Below are positions 24,451 to 34,388 of a stretch of 64,000 nucleotides of DNA, in pieces. Numbering within the stretch: the first letter of the stretch is position 1; each line of letters begins with the position of its first letter. Source of the DNA: an uncultured Paracoccaceae bacterium (GTDB lineage Bacteria; Pseudomonadota; Alphaproteobacteria; Rhodobacterales; Rhodobacteraceae). The position numbers were made by a program, and so were the translations under genes. Below the pieces are notes generated by a model that did not search any database, had not been told where the DNA came from, and saw only the letters and a program-made list of their open reading frames with translations. Location: contig CANLEQ010000002.1 in the NCBI GenBank assembly GCA_947489705.1, positions 124,001 through 188,000 on the forward strand, in the 5' to 3' direction.

Positions 24451-27090
24451 ATGGCCCGATCAAGGCCGCCGCGCAACTCCCGGAGTGCCATGCCCCCGAC
24501 ACCGACCCTTCCGACGACCCGGTTGCCGGACGCTGCAAGGCGCGGATTGCGCCGTCCCCTCGCGCTGACCCGCGCGGGGATGCTGGCCGAGCGGCTGAGC
24601 CGCGCGTTCTGGCCGCTCTGGGCGATCGTCCTGGTGGCGCTCTCGGCATTGATGCTGGGTCTGCACGAGGCGCTGCCGCTCGAGCTCTTCTGGGGGCTGA
24701 CGCTGATCCTCGCGGTTGGCGCGATCTGGGCGCTCGTCTACGGGGTGCGCCGGTTCCGCTGGCCGGGCGAGGCGGAGGCTCTGGCGCGGCTCGACGAATC
24801 CCTGCCGGGCCGGCCGATCACCGCGCTCTCCGACGGTCAGGCGATCGGCGCTGCCGACATCCAGTCGCGCGCCATCTGGGACGCGCATCTCGCCCGCATG
24901 TCCGAGCGCATCCGTGCCGCCAGACGCGTCCCGCCCGACCTGCGCGTGGCGTCGCGCGATCCCTTCGCCCTGCGCTACGTCGCGATCCTCGCCTTCGCCG
25001 TCGCGCTTCTCTTCGGGTCGATCCTGCGCGTGGGATCCGTGGGCGAAATGGGCCCCGCCGGCGGTCAGGCACTGGCGCAGGGCCCCTCCTGGGAGGGCTG
25101 GATCGAGCCGCCCGCCTATACCGGCCTGCCCTCGATCTATCTCGCCGATCTGCCCGAGGGCCCCGTCGATCTGCCCGAGGGCGCAAACGTCACCTTGCGG
25201 CTCTATGGTGAGGTGGGCGATCTCGCGGTGTCCGAAACGGTCTCGGCGCAAATCGGAGATCCCGAAAATGCGGGCGCGCCGGTACAGAATTTCCGCATCG
25301 CCCAAGAGGGCGAGATCGCCATCGACGGACCCGGCGGCCGCCGGTTCGAGATCGGGCTCCTGCCCGACGCGCCGCCGGCGATCCGCGCCACCGGCGATGT
25401 CGAACGCGGCGAGGGCGGCGCGTTCCGTCAGCCCTTCGCTGCCTCGGACGATTACGGCGTGGTGAGCGGCCATGCCGAGATCACGCTCGACCTCGACGCC
25501 GTCGACCGCTCCTGGGGCCTCACCGCGGCGCCCGATCCGCGCGAGCCGCTGGTGGTCGACCTGCCCCTGCCGATCAGCGGCGACCGCGCCGATTTCACCG
25601 GCACCCTGATCGAGGATTTCGGCCAGCATCCCTGGGCCAACCTGCCGGTCGAGGTGACCTATCACGTGAGTGACGAGCTGGGACAGGAAGGCGCGTCGCC
25701 GACCCTGTCGGAAACGCTGGTTGGCCTGCGGTTCTTCGATCCGATGGCGCAGGCGATCATCGAGCAGCGGCGCGATCTGCTCTGGGCGCGCGCGAATGGC
25801 CGCCGCGTGGCGCAGGTGCTGCGGGCCGTCTCGTGGCAGCCCGACGACGCCTTCCCGTCCGAGGCGCTCTATCTGCGGCTGCGGGTGGCGATCCGCCGGC
25901 TCGAGGCCGGATTGTCCGACGGCGCGCTCTCGCCCACGCGCCAGGAGGAGATCGCCGCGGCCCTCTGGGATATCGCGAACGAGCTTGAATATGGCGATCT
26001 TGCCGATGCGCTGGACCGGTTGCGGCGCGCGCAGGAGCGCCTCTCCGAAGCGATGGAGAACGGCGCCGATGAGGCCGAGATCGCCGAGCTGATGCAGGAA
26101 CTCAACGAAGCGATGGACGCCTATATCCGCCAGCTCGCCCAGGAAAGCGAGGGGCAGGACCAGCAGCAGGCCGGGAACGAGGGGCAGGAGATCACCGGCG
26201 ACCAGCTTCAGGAAATGATGGACCGCATTCAGGAGCTGATGGAAGAAGGCCGCATGGCCGAGGCGCAAGCCCTTCTCGAACAGCTCAACCGCATGATGGA
26301 GAACATGCAGGTCACCCAAGGCCGGGGCGGTCAGGGACAACCGAGCCCGGGCGAACAGGCGATGCAGGACCTTCAGGAGACTTTGCGTGACCAGCAGGGC
26401 CTGAGCGACGAGGCCTTCCGCGACCTGCAGGAACGGTTCGGTCAGCAACAGCCCGGACAGCCCGGCCAGCAAGGGCAGCCGCAGCCCGGACAGGGGCAGC
26501 CGGGACAGGGTCAACCCGGACAGGGTCAGCCGGAACAGGGCCAGCCGGGACAGGGTCAGCAGCCGGGCCAACCGGGTCCGGGTGGCCAGCCGGGCGAGGG
26601 TCTGGCCGACCGCCAGCAAGCCCTGCGCGACGAGCTCGATCGCCAGCGCAGCAACCTGCCAGGGGCGGGAACCGAGGCCGGCGAGGCCGCACGCGACGCG
26701 CTCGACCGGGCGGGACGGGCCATGGACGGGGCCGAGGAAGACCTCAGGACCGACGATTACGCGGGCGCGCTCGACAACCAGTCCGAGGCGATGGAGGCCC
26801 TGCGCGAGGGGATGCGCTCCTTGGGCGAATCGCTGGCGCAGGAACAGCAGCAGCAATCGGGTCAGGGTCAGGCCAGCGGTCCGGGCGCACCGCAAGGTCA
26901 GTCCCGCGACCCGCTCGGCCGCCAGGCGGGCCAGAACGGCCAGGTCGGCTCCGACGAGCAACTGCTGGGGCAGGAAGACATCTACCGGCGCGCCGAGGAA
27001 TTGCTGGACGAGATCCGCCGCCGCTCGGGGGAACAGGCGCGCCCCGAGGCCGAGCGCGACTACCTTCGCCGGTTGCTCGACCGCTTCTAG
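24451..27090 (+). CDS. TIGR02302-type (DUF4175) large membrane protein with Q/G/P-rich repeats
   Basis: An up to 879-residue protein. Two hydrophobic helices fall at about residues 45-95 and a third near 170-190, followed by a beta-rich extracytoplasmic-like middle, long acidic coiled-coil helices (about 490-630) with Glu/Gln/Met-rich heptads, and a Gln-Gly-Pro repeat zone at about 664-717. The C-terminus is again helical. This matches the TIGR02302 proteins found next to lysA in Rhodobacterales, whose function is unknown. An ATG at 24490 has a closer GGAG and is an alternative start. Probably envelope-located. Confidence 0.82.
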   Translation: MARSRPPRNSRSAMPPTPTLPTTRLPDAARRGLRRPLALTRAGMLAERLSRAFWPLWAIVLVALSALMLGLHEALPLELFWGLTLILAVGAIWALVYGVRRFRWPGEAEALARLDESLPGRPITALSDGQAIGAADIQSRAIWDAHLARMSERIRAARRVPPDLRVASRDPFALRYVAILAFAVALLFGSILRVGSVGEMGPAGGQALAQGPSWEGWIEPPAYTGLPSIYLADLPEGPVDLPEGANVTLRLYGEVGDLAVSETVSAQIGDPENAGAPVQNFRIAQEGEIAIDGPGGRRFEIGLLPDAPPAIRATGDVERGEGGAFRQPFAASDDYGVVSGHAEITLDLDAVDRSWGLTAAPDPREPLVVDLPLPISGDRADFTGTLIEDFGQHPWANLPVEVTYHVSDELGQEGASPTLSETLVGLRFFDPMAQAIIEQRRDLLWARANGRRVAQVLRAVSWQPDDAFPSEALYLRLRVAIRRLEAGLSDGALSPTRQEEIAAALWDIANELEYGDLADALDRLRRAQERLSEAMENGADEAEIAELMQELNEAMDAYIRQLAQESEGQDQQQAGNEGQEITGDQLQEMMDRIQELMEEGRMAEAQALLEQLNRMMENMQVTQGRGGQGQPSPGEQAMQDLQETLRDQQGLSDEAFRDLQERFGQQQPGQPGQQGQPQPGQGQPGQGQPGQGQPEQGQPGQGQQPGQPGPGGQPGEGLADRQQALRDELDRQRSNLPGAGTEAGEAARDALDRAGRAMDGAEEDLRTDDYAGALDNQSEAMEALREGMRSLGESLAQEQQQQSGQGQASGPGAPQGQSRDPLGRQAGQNGQVGSDEQLLGQEDIYRRAEELLDEIRRRSGEQARPEAERDYLRRLLDRF
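26441..26598 (+). repeat. In-frame GQxGQP tandem repeat
   Basis: About 158 bases of imperfect tandem repeats with cores such as CAGCCGGGACAGGGT encode runs of Gly-Gln-Pro-Gly-Gln inside the TIGR02302-type protein. Units are 9-15 bases and keep frame, so slippage would change linker length without frameshift. Confidence 0.85.
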
Positions 27091-27111
27091 GGCGCCGGCC
27101 CCAGCGTGGTG

Positions 27112-28098
27112 TCAGGCAAAGATGCCCGCGGCGCGCCCCAGGAGCATGAAGGCACGGGCCGACCGGGTCTCGGTCCAGGCCGCGATCTGCGGGTCGGTCG
27201 CCTCCGGTTCGATCTCGGTCAGGCGATGGTCGAAAAGCCGCAGGAAATGATGCACCGCATCGCGGAAGATGGTGTCCTCCCGCATGCGCGCGGCGCAGCG
27301 ATCGAGCGCCTCTTCGTCGTCGATCCCGCCCAGGACCGCGAATTCCGCGCCCCGCTCGCCCTGCGCGAAGCGCCGCCAGAGCGCCACGGGCGCACGCTCG
27401 GCCTGAAGATCGTCCATATAGAGCCCGTCCTGGCTGAGCAGTGTCAGGACGTCCTGCGCGGCGATGACGATCTGGGCCGCGCGACGGTCGCTCAAGGCCG
27501 CGCGCAGGGCGTCGAACCCCTCCTGATCCTGCGCATCGGCGGGAAATTGGAGGGCCCTGACCAGCATGTCGGGCGCCAGAGGCGCTGCACCGGTCCCCGG
27601 CGGCGCATCGAGACCGAGCTCCGCCCCTTCCTGCGCCGCGTCATCCCCGGACTTGGCCGCGGGCGCGACGGGCGGGCCCGCCAGAAGCTGGTCCGCGCGC
27701 TCGATCGTCTCGGCCCGCGCGGCGAGCCAGGTCTCGAGTTCGGCCAGGCGGTCGGTCACCTCGCCGAGCTGCTGGCTCAGCCGCTTGACGGCCGCATCGG
27801 GCGCGGGCCGCGGCTCGGAGGATCGCTCGCGCGCCGCAAGCGCGCGCCGCAACTCGCGGATTTCACCGGCCTGCTCGACCATACTGAGACCGACGACCGC
27901 GCTCGCGACGAGGGCGATGGGGGCCACGACCGCGATCACGATCATGATGGCCGGAAGCACCGACAGCGCGCCGCCCTCGCCCCGCCCGGCCAGAAGAAAG
28001 AACAGCGCGACGACGACCAGCCAAAGCACCGACAGGCCGAGGCCCGCCTGAACGATCAGGCGCAGGCGCCCGTGAAAGTTGAAGAAATTATCTGCCAT
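27112..28098 (-). CDS. Conserved membrane protein with coiled coil, function unknown
   Basis: A 328-residue protein. Two adjacent transmembrane helices lie at about residues 12-38 and 45-75. A charged coiled coil follows (about 80-140, with repeated Leu/Glu/Arg heptads), then a Pro/Ala linker and an all-helical C-terminal domain of about 150 residues. No motif lets me assign a function. It is convergent with the TIGR02302-type gene (21-bp gap) and lies 31 bp after greA on the same strand, so it may be co-transcribed with greA. Confidence 0.72.
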   Translation of the reverse strand: MADNFFNFHGRLRLIVQAGLGLSVLWLVVVALFFLLAGRGEGGALSVLPAIMIVIAVVAPIALVASAVVGLSMVEQAGEIRELRRALAARERSSEPRPAPDAAVKRLSQQLGEVTDRLAELETWLAARAETIERADQLLAGPPVAPAAKSGDDAAQEGAELGLDAPPGTGAAPLAPDMLVRALQFPADAQDQEGFDALRAALSDRRAAQIVIAAQDVLTLLSQDGLYMDDLQAERAPVALWRRFAQGERGAEFAVLGGIDDEEALDRCAARMREDTIFRDAVHHFLRLFDHRLTEIEPEATDPQIAAWTETRSARAFMLLGRAAGIFA

Positions 28099-28129
28099 CG
28101 GGGCCTTTCAGGGCACGCAAAGGACCGGA

Positions 28130-28600
28130 TCAGCGATATTCGACGCTCAGGATCTCGTAGGATTTCTCTCCACCGGGGGTCCGGACCTCGACGCTGTCGC
28201 CCTCTTCCTTGCCGATCAGGGCACGGGCGAGCGGCGACTTGATGTTGAGTTTGCCCGCCTCGAGATTGGCTTCGGGCTCGCCCACGATCTGATACGACTT
28301 CTCCTCGTCGGTATCCTCGTCGACCAGCTTCACATACGCGCCGAACTTGATCGCGCCCGACATCTTGGACGTGTCGATCACGTCGGCACGCGAGAGAATT
28401 CCCTCGATCTCCTTGATGCGTCCCTCGATGAAGGACTGCTTCTCCTTGGCCGAATGGTATTCCGCATTCTCGCTGAGGTCGCCATGCTCGCGGGCCTCCG
28501 CGATGGCCCGGATGATCTCGGGGCGGTCGACGGATTTCAGCCGCTTGAGCTCGGTGTTGAGGTCGGTCTGTCCCGCGCGTGTGAGGGCAATCTTTTCCAT
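28130..28600 (-). CDS. greA: Transcription elongation factor GreA
   Basis: A 156-residue GreA. The N-terminal coiled coil contains the tip acidic pair in [14 protein letters not shown], and the C-terminal FKBP-like domain contains [14 protein letters not shown]. GreA inserts into the RNA polymerase secondary channel and stimulates transcript cleavage in backtracked complexes. A GGAGCG-type ribosome site is only moderate. Confidence 0.97.
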   Translation of the reverse strand: MEKIALTRAGQTDLNTELKRLKSVDRPEIIRAIAEAREHGDLSENAEYHSAKEKQSFIEGRIKEIEGILSRADVIDTSKMSGAIKFGAYVKLVDEDTDEEKSYQIVGEPEANLEAGKLNIKSPLARALIGKEEGDSVEVRTPGGEKSYEILSVEYR

Positions 28601-28643
28601 ATCGGAGCGTTCTTCATTGAAAGGACGGACGAAACGTGCGGCC

Positions 28644-28673
28644 TCTTAACGCAAGCGCGACCGCGAAAGTCAA
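28644..28673 (-). promoter_or_regulatory. Candidate greA promoter
   Basis: On the minus strand TTGACT (28673-28668) is followed after 17-18 bases by GTTAAG/TTAAGA (28650-28644). The -35 matches the consensus at 5 of 6 positions. It lies 44-73 bases upstream of the greA start. Confidence 0.42.
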
Positions 28674-28768
28674 GCAGACCGGCGGCGCATGGTACTGAAG
28701 GCCTGCCCGTTCTTTGCCAACCATGTACACGCTGCGCGGGTTCCGGAACGGCATTCGATGTGTCACGA

Positions 28769-28796
28769 TTGACCGTCGCCTTGGTTGAGCGATACC
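28769..28796 (+). promoter_or_regulatory. Candidate promoter of the ETF-QO gene
   Basis: TTGACC (28769-28774) is followed after 16 bases by GATACC (28791-28796), 35 bases ahead of the ETF-QO ATG. The -35 is good and the -10 weak. Confidence 0.3.
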
Positions 28797-28830
28797 ACGT
28801 CAGCCAAACGTCCCGACCGGAGGATCCCCG

Positions 28831-30483
28831 ATGCCCGAACATGCGCGCGAAGCGATGGAATACGATGTCGTCATCGTGGGGGCCGGCCCCGCGGGCCTGA
28901 GCGCCGCGATCCGGCTCAAGCAGCTCGATCCCGACCGCGAGGTCGTCCTGCTCGAGAAGGGCTCCGAGGTCGGTGCGCATATCCTGTCGGGCGCCGTGCT
29001 CGACCCCTGCGGGCTCGACGCGCTGATCCCCGACTGGAAGGAGCGCGGCGCGCCGGTCGAAGTGCCCGTGACCTCGGACACGTTCCTGTTCCTGGGCGAA
29101 AGCGGCAAGACGCGCATTCCCAACGCGCTGATGCCGCCGCTGATGAACAACCACGGCAACTACATCGTGTCGCTGGGCAATGTCTGCCGGTGGCTGGCCG
29201 AGCAGGCCGAGGCGCTCGGGGTCGAGATCTTTCCCGGCATGTCGTGCTCGGAGCTCGTCTATCACGAGGACGGGTCGGTCAAGGGCGTCGTCGCGGGCGA
29301 GTTCGGCCGCAACCCCGACGGAAGCGAAGGCCCCTCCTACGAGCCGGGGATGGAGCTGCACGGCAAGTACGTGATGCTGGGCGAGGGCGTCCGCGGGTCG
29401 CTGTCGAAGCAGGTGATCGAGAAATTCGCCCTTGCCGCCGATGCGGACGTGCCGAAATACGGCCTCGGCATGAAGGAACTCTGGGAGATCGATCCCGAGA
29501 AGTCGAAACCGGGATCGGTCGTGCACACGATGGGCTGGCCGCTGGGCGACAATGCGGGCGGCGGCTCGTTCATCTACCACCTGAACGACAATCAGGTCTA
29601 TGTCGGCTTCGTCGTCCATCTGGGATACGCGAATCCTTACGTGAACCCGTATCTCAGCTTCCAGCAGTTCAAGCATCACCCCTACGTCAAGGAGCTGCTC
29701 ACGGGCGGCAAGCGCATCAGCTATGGCGCGCGGGCGATCACGGAGGGCGGCTGGCAATCGCTGCCGAAGACGGCCTTCCCGGGCGGCGCCCTTCTGGGAT
29801 GCGCGGCCGGCATGGTCAACGTGCCGCGCATCAAGGGCAACCACAACGCCATGCTCTCGGGCAAGGCGGCGGCCGAAGCCGCGCACGAGGCCATCCTTGC
29901 GGGACGCGCCTCCGACACGCTCGAGGCCTACGACCGCGAGGTGCGCGAAGGGGCCATCGGCCGGGATCTCAAGAAGGTCCGCAACGTCAAGCCGATCTGG
30001 TCGAAATACGGCCTGAAGGCGAGCGTCGCGCTCGGCGGGTTCGACATGTGGTGCAACACCGCCGGTTTCTCGATCCTCGGCACGCTGAAACACGGCAAGA
30101 CCGACGCGCAGGCGACCGAAGAGGCCGCCCGTCACAAACCCATCGACTATCCCAAGCCCGACGGCAAGCTGAGCTTCGATCGCCTGACGAATGTCAGCTT
30201 CGCCAACACCAATCACGCCGAGGATCAGCCCTGTCACCTGCGCCTCAAGGATGCGAGCGTTCCGGTCGCGGTGAACCTGCCGAAATATGCCGGCCTCTCG
30301 CAGCGATACTGCCCGGCGGGCGTCTACGAATTCGTGAAGGACGAGACGAGCGGCGAGGATCGCTTCGTCATCAACTTCCAGAATTGCGTCCACTGCAAGA
30401 CCTGCGACATCAAGGATCCGCCGCAAAACATCGTCTGGACCGTGCCGCAGGGCGGCGACGGACCCAATTACCCCAATATGTGA
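28831..30483 (+). CDS. Electron transfer flavoprotein-ubiquinone oxidoreductase
   Basis: A 550-residue ETF-QO (ETFDH). The FAD dinucleotide motif VGAGPAGLSAAIRL is at about 14-27. A ubiquinone/FAD-domain middle includes GWPLGDNAGGGSF. The C-terminal 4Fe-4S cluster ligands are Cys in YCPAG (about 493) and CVHCKTC (about 518-524). It moves electrons from ETF, reduced by acyl-CoA and amino-acid dehydrogenases, into the quinone pool at the inner membrane. No etfAB genes are adjacent. A hairpin follows the stop. Confidence 0.96.
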   Translation: MPEHAREAMEYDVVIVGAGPAGLSAAIRLKQLDPDREVVLLEKGSEVGAHILSGAVLDPCGLDALIPDWKERGAPVEVPVTSDTFLFLGESGKTRIPNALMPPLMNNHGNYIVSLGNVCRWLAEQAEALGVEIFPGMSCSELVYHEDGSVKGVVAGEFGRNPDGSEGPSYEPGMELHGKYVMLGEGVRGSLSKQVIEKFALAADADVPKYGLGMKELWEIDPEKSKPGSVVHTMGWPLGDNAGGGSFIYHLNDNQVYVGFVVHLGYANPYVNPYLSFQQFKHHPYVKELLTGGKRISYGARAITEGGWQSLPKTAFPGGALLGCAAGMVNVPRIKGNHNAMLSGKAAAEAAHEAILAGRASDTLEAYDREVREGAIGRDLKKVRNVKPIWSKYGLKASVALGGFDMWCNTAGFSILGTLKHGKTDAQATEEAARHKPIDYPKPDGKLSFDRLTNVSFANTNHAEDQPCHLRLKDASVPVAVNLPKYAGLSQRYCPAGVYEFVKDETSGEDRFVINFQNCVHCKTCDIKDPPQNIVWTVPQGGDGPNYPNM

Positions 30484-30489
30484 GCCGTC

Positions 30490-30514
30490 CCGGGGATGTC
30501 CGACGGATCCCCGG
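30490..30514 (+). terminator. Hairpin after the ETF-QO gene
   Basis: CCGGGGAT (30490-30497) pairs perfectly with ATCCCCGG (30507-30514) across a 9-base loop, starting 6 bases after the stop. There is no T tract, so terminator activity is uncertain. Confidence 0.45.
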
Positions 30515-30600
30515 CGGCGGGCAATTCTGCGAGAGGCTTTGTTGTATTGGCGCAGGGCCGTCGTTAGGTTCGTCGCGACCGCAAACGCGAAAGGCTCGTC

Positions 30601-32292
30601 ATGTTTCGTCCGCTCCTCCTGGCCTCGGCGCTCGGGCTCATGGGCCAGATCGCCTCCGCAGACACGGATTCCGGCGCCTATCTCGCCGGCCGTCAGGCGC
30701 AGGTCACCAACGATTTCCAGCAGGCCTCGCGGTATCTGAGCGAAGCTCTCACGCGCGATCCGCAGAATTACGCGATCCTTGAACAGCTGGCCGGGGCCTA
30801 TCTCTCGATGGGCGATATCGATGCGGCCGAGGACGTCGCCAGCCGCCTGACACGCGCGGGCGGCGTGTCGCAGTTGGCGAACCTCGCGACGCTGGCCCAG
30901 TCGGCGAAGGAGGGCGAATGGTCCACCCTTCTCGAGGACATGGATGGGGGTCTGACCGTCGGGCCGCTCTTCGACGGGCTGGCCCGGGCCTGGGCGCTGG
31001 TCGGCGACGACCAGATGGAGGCGGCCATGGCCGAGTTCGACCGCGTGGCGGGCGAACAGGGGCTCGAAGCGTTCGGCCGGTACCACAAGGCGCTCGCCCT
31101 GGCCTCGCGCAGGCGCTTCGAGGAGGCCGAGACCCTGCTTTCGGACGAGGCGCTGACCCTGACGCGGCGCGGAACCGTGGCGCATGCCCAGATCCTGAGC
31201 CAGCTCGGGCGGTTCGACGATGCCGCCGCCACGATCGACGCGGCCTTCGGCAACGGCACGCTCGACGCGCCGCTGGTGGAGCTCAAGCAGTCGTTGGACG
31301 CGGACGAGCCGCTGGACTTCACCATCGCGCGCGATGCCACCGAGGGGATGGCCGAGGTGGCGTTCGATATCGGCAACATCATCATGTCCGAGGCCGCGCC
31401 CGCCTATACACTGCTCTATGCGCGGGTGGTCAATTATCTTCGTCCCGACCATGTCGAGGCGATCCTGATGAACGCCGCCCTGCTCGACGAGCTGGAGCAA
31501 TACGACCTCGCGATCACGGCGTCGCAGGGCATTCCCGAGGACGATCCGGCCTTCGCGGCCGCCGAGATCGGCCGTGCGGAGATCATGCTCAAATCGGGGC
31601 GCACCGACGAGGCGATCGCGGTGCTTCGCGAATTGTCGGAGACCTTTCCCGATCAGGCGCAAATTCACATGGCGCTCGGTGACGCCCTGCGCGAGGACGA
31701 CCGGCAAGAGGCCGCCAACGCCGCCTATACCGACGCGATCGAAAGTTTCGCGCGCGAAACACCGGACCAGTGGGTGGTCTACTTCTCGCGGGCCGTCACG
31801 TTCGAGCGGATGGACGATTGGGACGCGGCCGAAGCCGATTTCCGCCATGCGCTGGAGATCAATCCCGACAGTCCCATCGTGCTGAACTATCTGGGCTATT
31901 CGCTGCTGGAGCGTGGCGAGAACCTCGACGAGGCGCTCGCCCTCATCGAACGCGCGGTGGCCGCGCGGCCCGATTCGGGCTTCATCGTCGATAGTCTGGG
32001 CTGGGGTCTCTACCGGCTCGGCCGGTTCGACGAGGCCGTGACGCCGATGGAGAAGGCGGTCGCGCTGATGCCGGTCGATCCGGTCGTCAACGACCATCTC
32101 GGCGATGTCTACTGGATGGTCGGCCGCAAGCTGGAGGCGCGATTCCAGTGGCAACGCGCACTGAGCTTCGTCGACAACGACCAGAACGAAGAGGTCGAGC
32201 CGGACCGCATCCGCCGTAAGCTCGAACTCGGGCTCGACCGCGTGATCGAGGAGGAAGGCGGCACCCCCCAGGTCGCCAATGACGGCGGTTGA
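30601..32292 (+). CDS. Exported tetratricopeptide-repeat protein
   Basis: A 563-residue protein with a signal peptide ([15 protein letters not shown], cleavage near ASA at about 20) and TPR-like helix pairs over most of its length. The clearest repeats are near the C-terminus, with Asn-Tyr-Leu-Gly-Tyr and [17 protein letters not shown] segments. Composition is acidic. Such proteins act as periplasmic or outer-membrane scaffolds; no specific partner is evident. Its 3' end overlaps ispE by 14 bases, so both are read from one message. Confidence 0.82.
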   Translation: MFRPLLLASALGLMGQIASADTDSGAYLAGRQAQVTNDFQQASRYLSEALTRDPQNYAILEQLAGAYLSMGDIDAAEDVASRLTRAGGVSQLANLATLAQSAKEGEWSTLLEDMDGGLTVGPLFDGLARAWALVGDDQMEAAMAEFDRVAGEQGLEAFGRYHKALALASRRRFEEAETLLSDEALTLTRRGTVAHAQILSQLGRFDDAAATIDAAFGNGTLDAPLVELKQSLDADEPLDFTIARDATEGMAEVAFDIGNIIMSEAAPAYTLLYARVVNYLRPDHVEAILMNAALLDELEQYDLAITASQGIPEDDPAFAAAEIGRAEIMLKSGRTDEAIAVLRELSETFPDQAQIHMALGDALREDDRQEAANAAYTDAIESFARETPDQWVVYFSRAVTFERMDDWDAAEADFRHALEINPDSPIVLNYLGYSLLERGENLDEALALIERAVAARPDSGFIVDSLGWGLYRLGRFDEAVTPMEKAVALMPVDPVVNDHLGDVYWMVGRKLEARFQWQRALSFVDNDQNEEVEPDRIRRKLELGLDRVIEEEGGTPQVANDGG

Positions 32293-33112
32293 GCGCGGCC
32301 ATTTCGCGCCGGCCAAGATCAACCTCGCGCTGCACGTCACCGGCCGGCGCGACGACGGCTATCACTTACTGGATTCGCTGGTGGTCTTTGCGGATATCGG
32401 CGATCGCGTCACCGCCCGGCCTGCGCGTGCGTGGTCGCTGCGTGTCACGGGGCCCCTGGCCCGCGGCGTGCCCGAGGATGACGACAATCTGATCCTTCGC
32501 GCGGCGCGCGCCACGGACGGGCCGCCGGCCGCCTTCACGCTCGACAAGCACCTTCCGATGGAAGCCGGGATCGGCGGCGGCACCTCGGATGCCGCAGCGG
32601 CGCTGCGGGCGCTTGCCGCACTCGACGGGCGCCGCGTGCCGCCTGATCCGGTGCGCCTGGGTGCCGATCTGCCCGTCTGTTTGCTCGGGCGGGCCTGCCG
32701 GATGGAGGGCGTGGGCGAGGTGGTGACACCACTCGCCCCGCTGCCGCCCCTCCATGCGGTGCTGGTGAATCCGGGGATCGGCATCGCGACGCCGAAGGTC
32801 TTCGGCGCCCTGACGAACCGCGAGAACGCGCCCCTGCCCCGCCTTCCCGACATACAAGACACGGCCGCTTTCGCCCGGTGGCTGGCGGAGCAGCGCAACG
32901 ATCTCGAAGGGCCGGCGCGCCTCATCTCTCCGGCCGTGGGCGTTGCGCTGGCGCAGATCGGCGCGACCGACGGATGCCTTCTGGCGCGCATGTCGGGCAG
33001 CGGCGCCACGTGCTTCGGCCTGTTCGAGACCGCGACCGAAGCGGCACTTGCGGCGGAAAGGATCGCGGCGTCGCGACCCGAGTGGTGGGTCAGGGCCGCG
33101 GCCCTCGGCTGA
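32279..33112 (+). CDS. ispE: 4-diphosphocytidyl-2-C-methyl-D-erythritol kinase
   Basis: A 277-residue GHMP kinase of the non-mevalonate isoprenoid pathway (EC 2.7.1.148). The N-terminus has [21 protein letters not shown], where PAKINL and DGYH are the substrate-binding landmarks. The phosphate loop is [19 protein letters not shown]-type, with [10 protein letters not shown] as its core, and [10 protein letters not shown] is the third GHMP motif. It provides precursors for the prenyl diphosphate synthase encoded convergently next door. Confidence 0.95.
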   Translation: MTAVERGHFAPAKINLALHVTGRRDDGYHLLDSLVVFADIGDRVTARPARAWSLRVTGPLARGVPEDDDNLILRAARATDGPPAAFTLDKHLPMEAGIGGGTSDAAAALRALAALDGRRVPPDPVRLGADLPVCLLGRACRMEGVGEVVTPLAPLPPLHAVLVNPGIGIATPKVFGALTNRENAPLPRLPDIQDTAAFARWLAEQRNDLEGPARLISPAVGVALAQIGATDGCLLARMSGSGATCFGLFETATEAALAAERIAASRPEWWVRAAALG

Positions 33113-33136
33113 GCGGGCGGGCCGTTGCTCCGGGCG

Positions 33137-34126
33137 CTAGCGGATCCGCACCACCACGTAATCGGCAAGGTCGCGCAGCATGGCGCGCAATTCCCCATCG
33201 GGAAGAGGGTCGAGCGCGGCCTTCGCCGTTTCGGCCCATTCGAGCGCGGTATGCCGCGTGGTCGCGATCGCACCCCGGCGTTCCAGCAGGTCGAAGGCCA
33301 TTTCGAGATCGCCCTCGTCCTGCGCGCCGCGGCCGATCGTGCGGACCCAGAACGCCCATTCCTCGCCCTGCGCGCCGGCCACGGCACGGATGACCGGCAG
33401 GGTCATCTTGCGTTCGCGGAAATCGTCGCCGAAATTCTTGCCGGCCGCGTCGTCGCGCTGCCAGTCGAGCAGGTCGTCGACCATCTGGAAGGCGATGCCG
33501 ATGGCATCGCCGTAGCGGTGCAGCGCCTGCACCCGGTCCTCACCTGCCCCGGCGATCACGCCCCCCACCTCGGTCGCGGCCGAAAAGAGTGCCGCGGTCT
33601 TGCCCCGCACGATCTTGAGATAGACCTCCTCGCTGGTCGCGAGATCGCTCATCGCGGTCAGCTGCAGTACCTCGCCTTCGGCGATCGTGGCGGCGGCGCT
33701 TGCCAGGATGTCGAGCACCCGCAGCGATCCCGTCTCGACCATGAGCTGGAACGACCGCGCGAAGAGGTAGTCGCCCACGAGGACGCTGGACTTGTTGTCC
33801 CAGAGCAGGTTCGCCGTGGGCCGACCGCGCCGCTGTCCCGAGGCATCCACCACGTCATCGTGCAGCAGCGTGGCGGTATGGATAAACTCCACCGTCGCGG
33901 CCAGATGCACGTCGTAGGGCCCCATATATCCGTTCATCCGCGCCGCCGCCAAGGTCAGCATCGGCCGGATGCGCTTGCCGCCCGCCCCGATCAGGTGATC
34001 GCTGACCTCGGGGATGCGCGGCGCGTGTTCGCTCGCCATGCGCGCCCGGATGAGGGCGTCGACCTCGGCCAGGGGTTCGGCCAAAGCCTGCGCAAGGCGA
34101 TCGTGGGGCGTGATCCGTGCGTCCAT
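33137..34126 (-). CDS. Long-chain polyprenyl diphosphate synthase (octa/decaprenyl type)
   Basis: A 329-residue trans-prenyltransferase with GGKRIRP (49-55), first Asp-rich motif DDVVD (90-94) and second motif DDLLD (about 217). The small residues before the first Asp motif (FIHTATLLHDD) fit the long-chain, quinone side-chain enzymes (IspB/DdsA). Product length, C40 or C50, is not determinable; C50 is usual in Rhodobacteraceae. I prefer the ATG at 34126 over a TTG six codons upstream. It is divergent from the DUF2007 gene. Confidence 0.93.
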   Translation of the reverse strand: MDARITPHDRLAQALAEPLAEVDALIRARMASEHAPRIPEVSDHLIGAGGKRIRPMLTLAAARMNGYMGPYDVHLAATVEFIHTATLLHDDVVDASGQRRGRPTANLLWDNKSSVLVGDYLFARSFQLMVETGSLRVLDILASAAATIAEGEVLQLTAMSDLATSEEVYLKIVRGKTAALFSAATEVGGVIAGAGEDRVQALHRYGDAIGIAFQMVDDLLDWQRDDAAGKNFGDDFRERKMTLPVIRAVAGAQGEEWAFWVRTIGRGAQDEGDLEMAFDLLERRGAIATTRHTALEWAETAKAALDPLPDGELRAMLRDLADYVVVRIR

Positions 34127-34172
34127 GTTTCCACCGCTCGACAAGGGGGGCCCTCGTGGTTAACTGCGCCCC

Positions 34173-34388
34173 ATGAAAGAACTCATGCGCAGCAGCGACC
34201 CGACGAATATCGCCTTCGCGAAGGCACTGCTTTCGGGCGAGGGGATAGAGTGCTTTGAGTTGGACGTCCATATGAGCGTTCTCGAAGGCAGCATCGGGAT
34301 CCTGCCGCGCCGCCTGATGGTGGCCGAGCGCGATCATTTCCGCGCCGCCTCGGTCCTCGCCGACAACGATGTCGATTTCGGACACTGA
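34173..34388 (+). CDS. DUF2007-domain small protein
   Basis: A 71-residue protein beginning MKELMRSSDPTNIAFAKALL with the DUF2007 pattern of a compact alpha/beta domain; the family is annotated as putative signal-transducing but not characterised. It overlaps the following methyltransferase by 20 bases, so the pair is co-translated. Confidence 0.82.
   Translation: MKELMRSSDPTNIAFAKALLSGEGIECFELDVHMSVLEGSIGILPRRLMVAERDHFRAASVLADNDVDFGH

Noticed and set aside
24460-26961. Open frame of about 833 codons opposite the TIGR02302-type gene
   Set aside because: Leu-rich artefact of complementing a Gln/Glu-rich sequence.
28537-32340. Very long open frame (about 1,267 codons) antisense to ETF-QO and the TPR gene
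   Set aside because: Arg/His/Asp-rich translation with no family motifs; it mirrors two well-supported genes and is explained by high GC at third codon positions.
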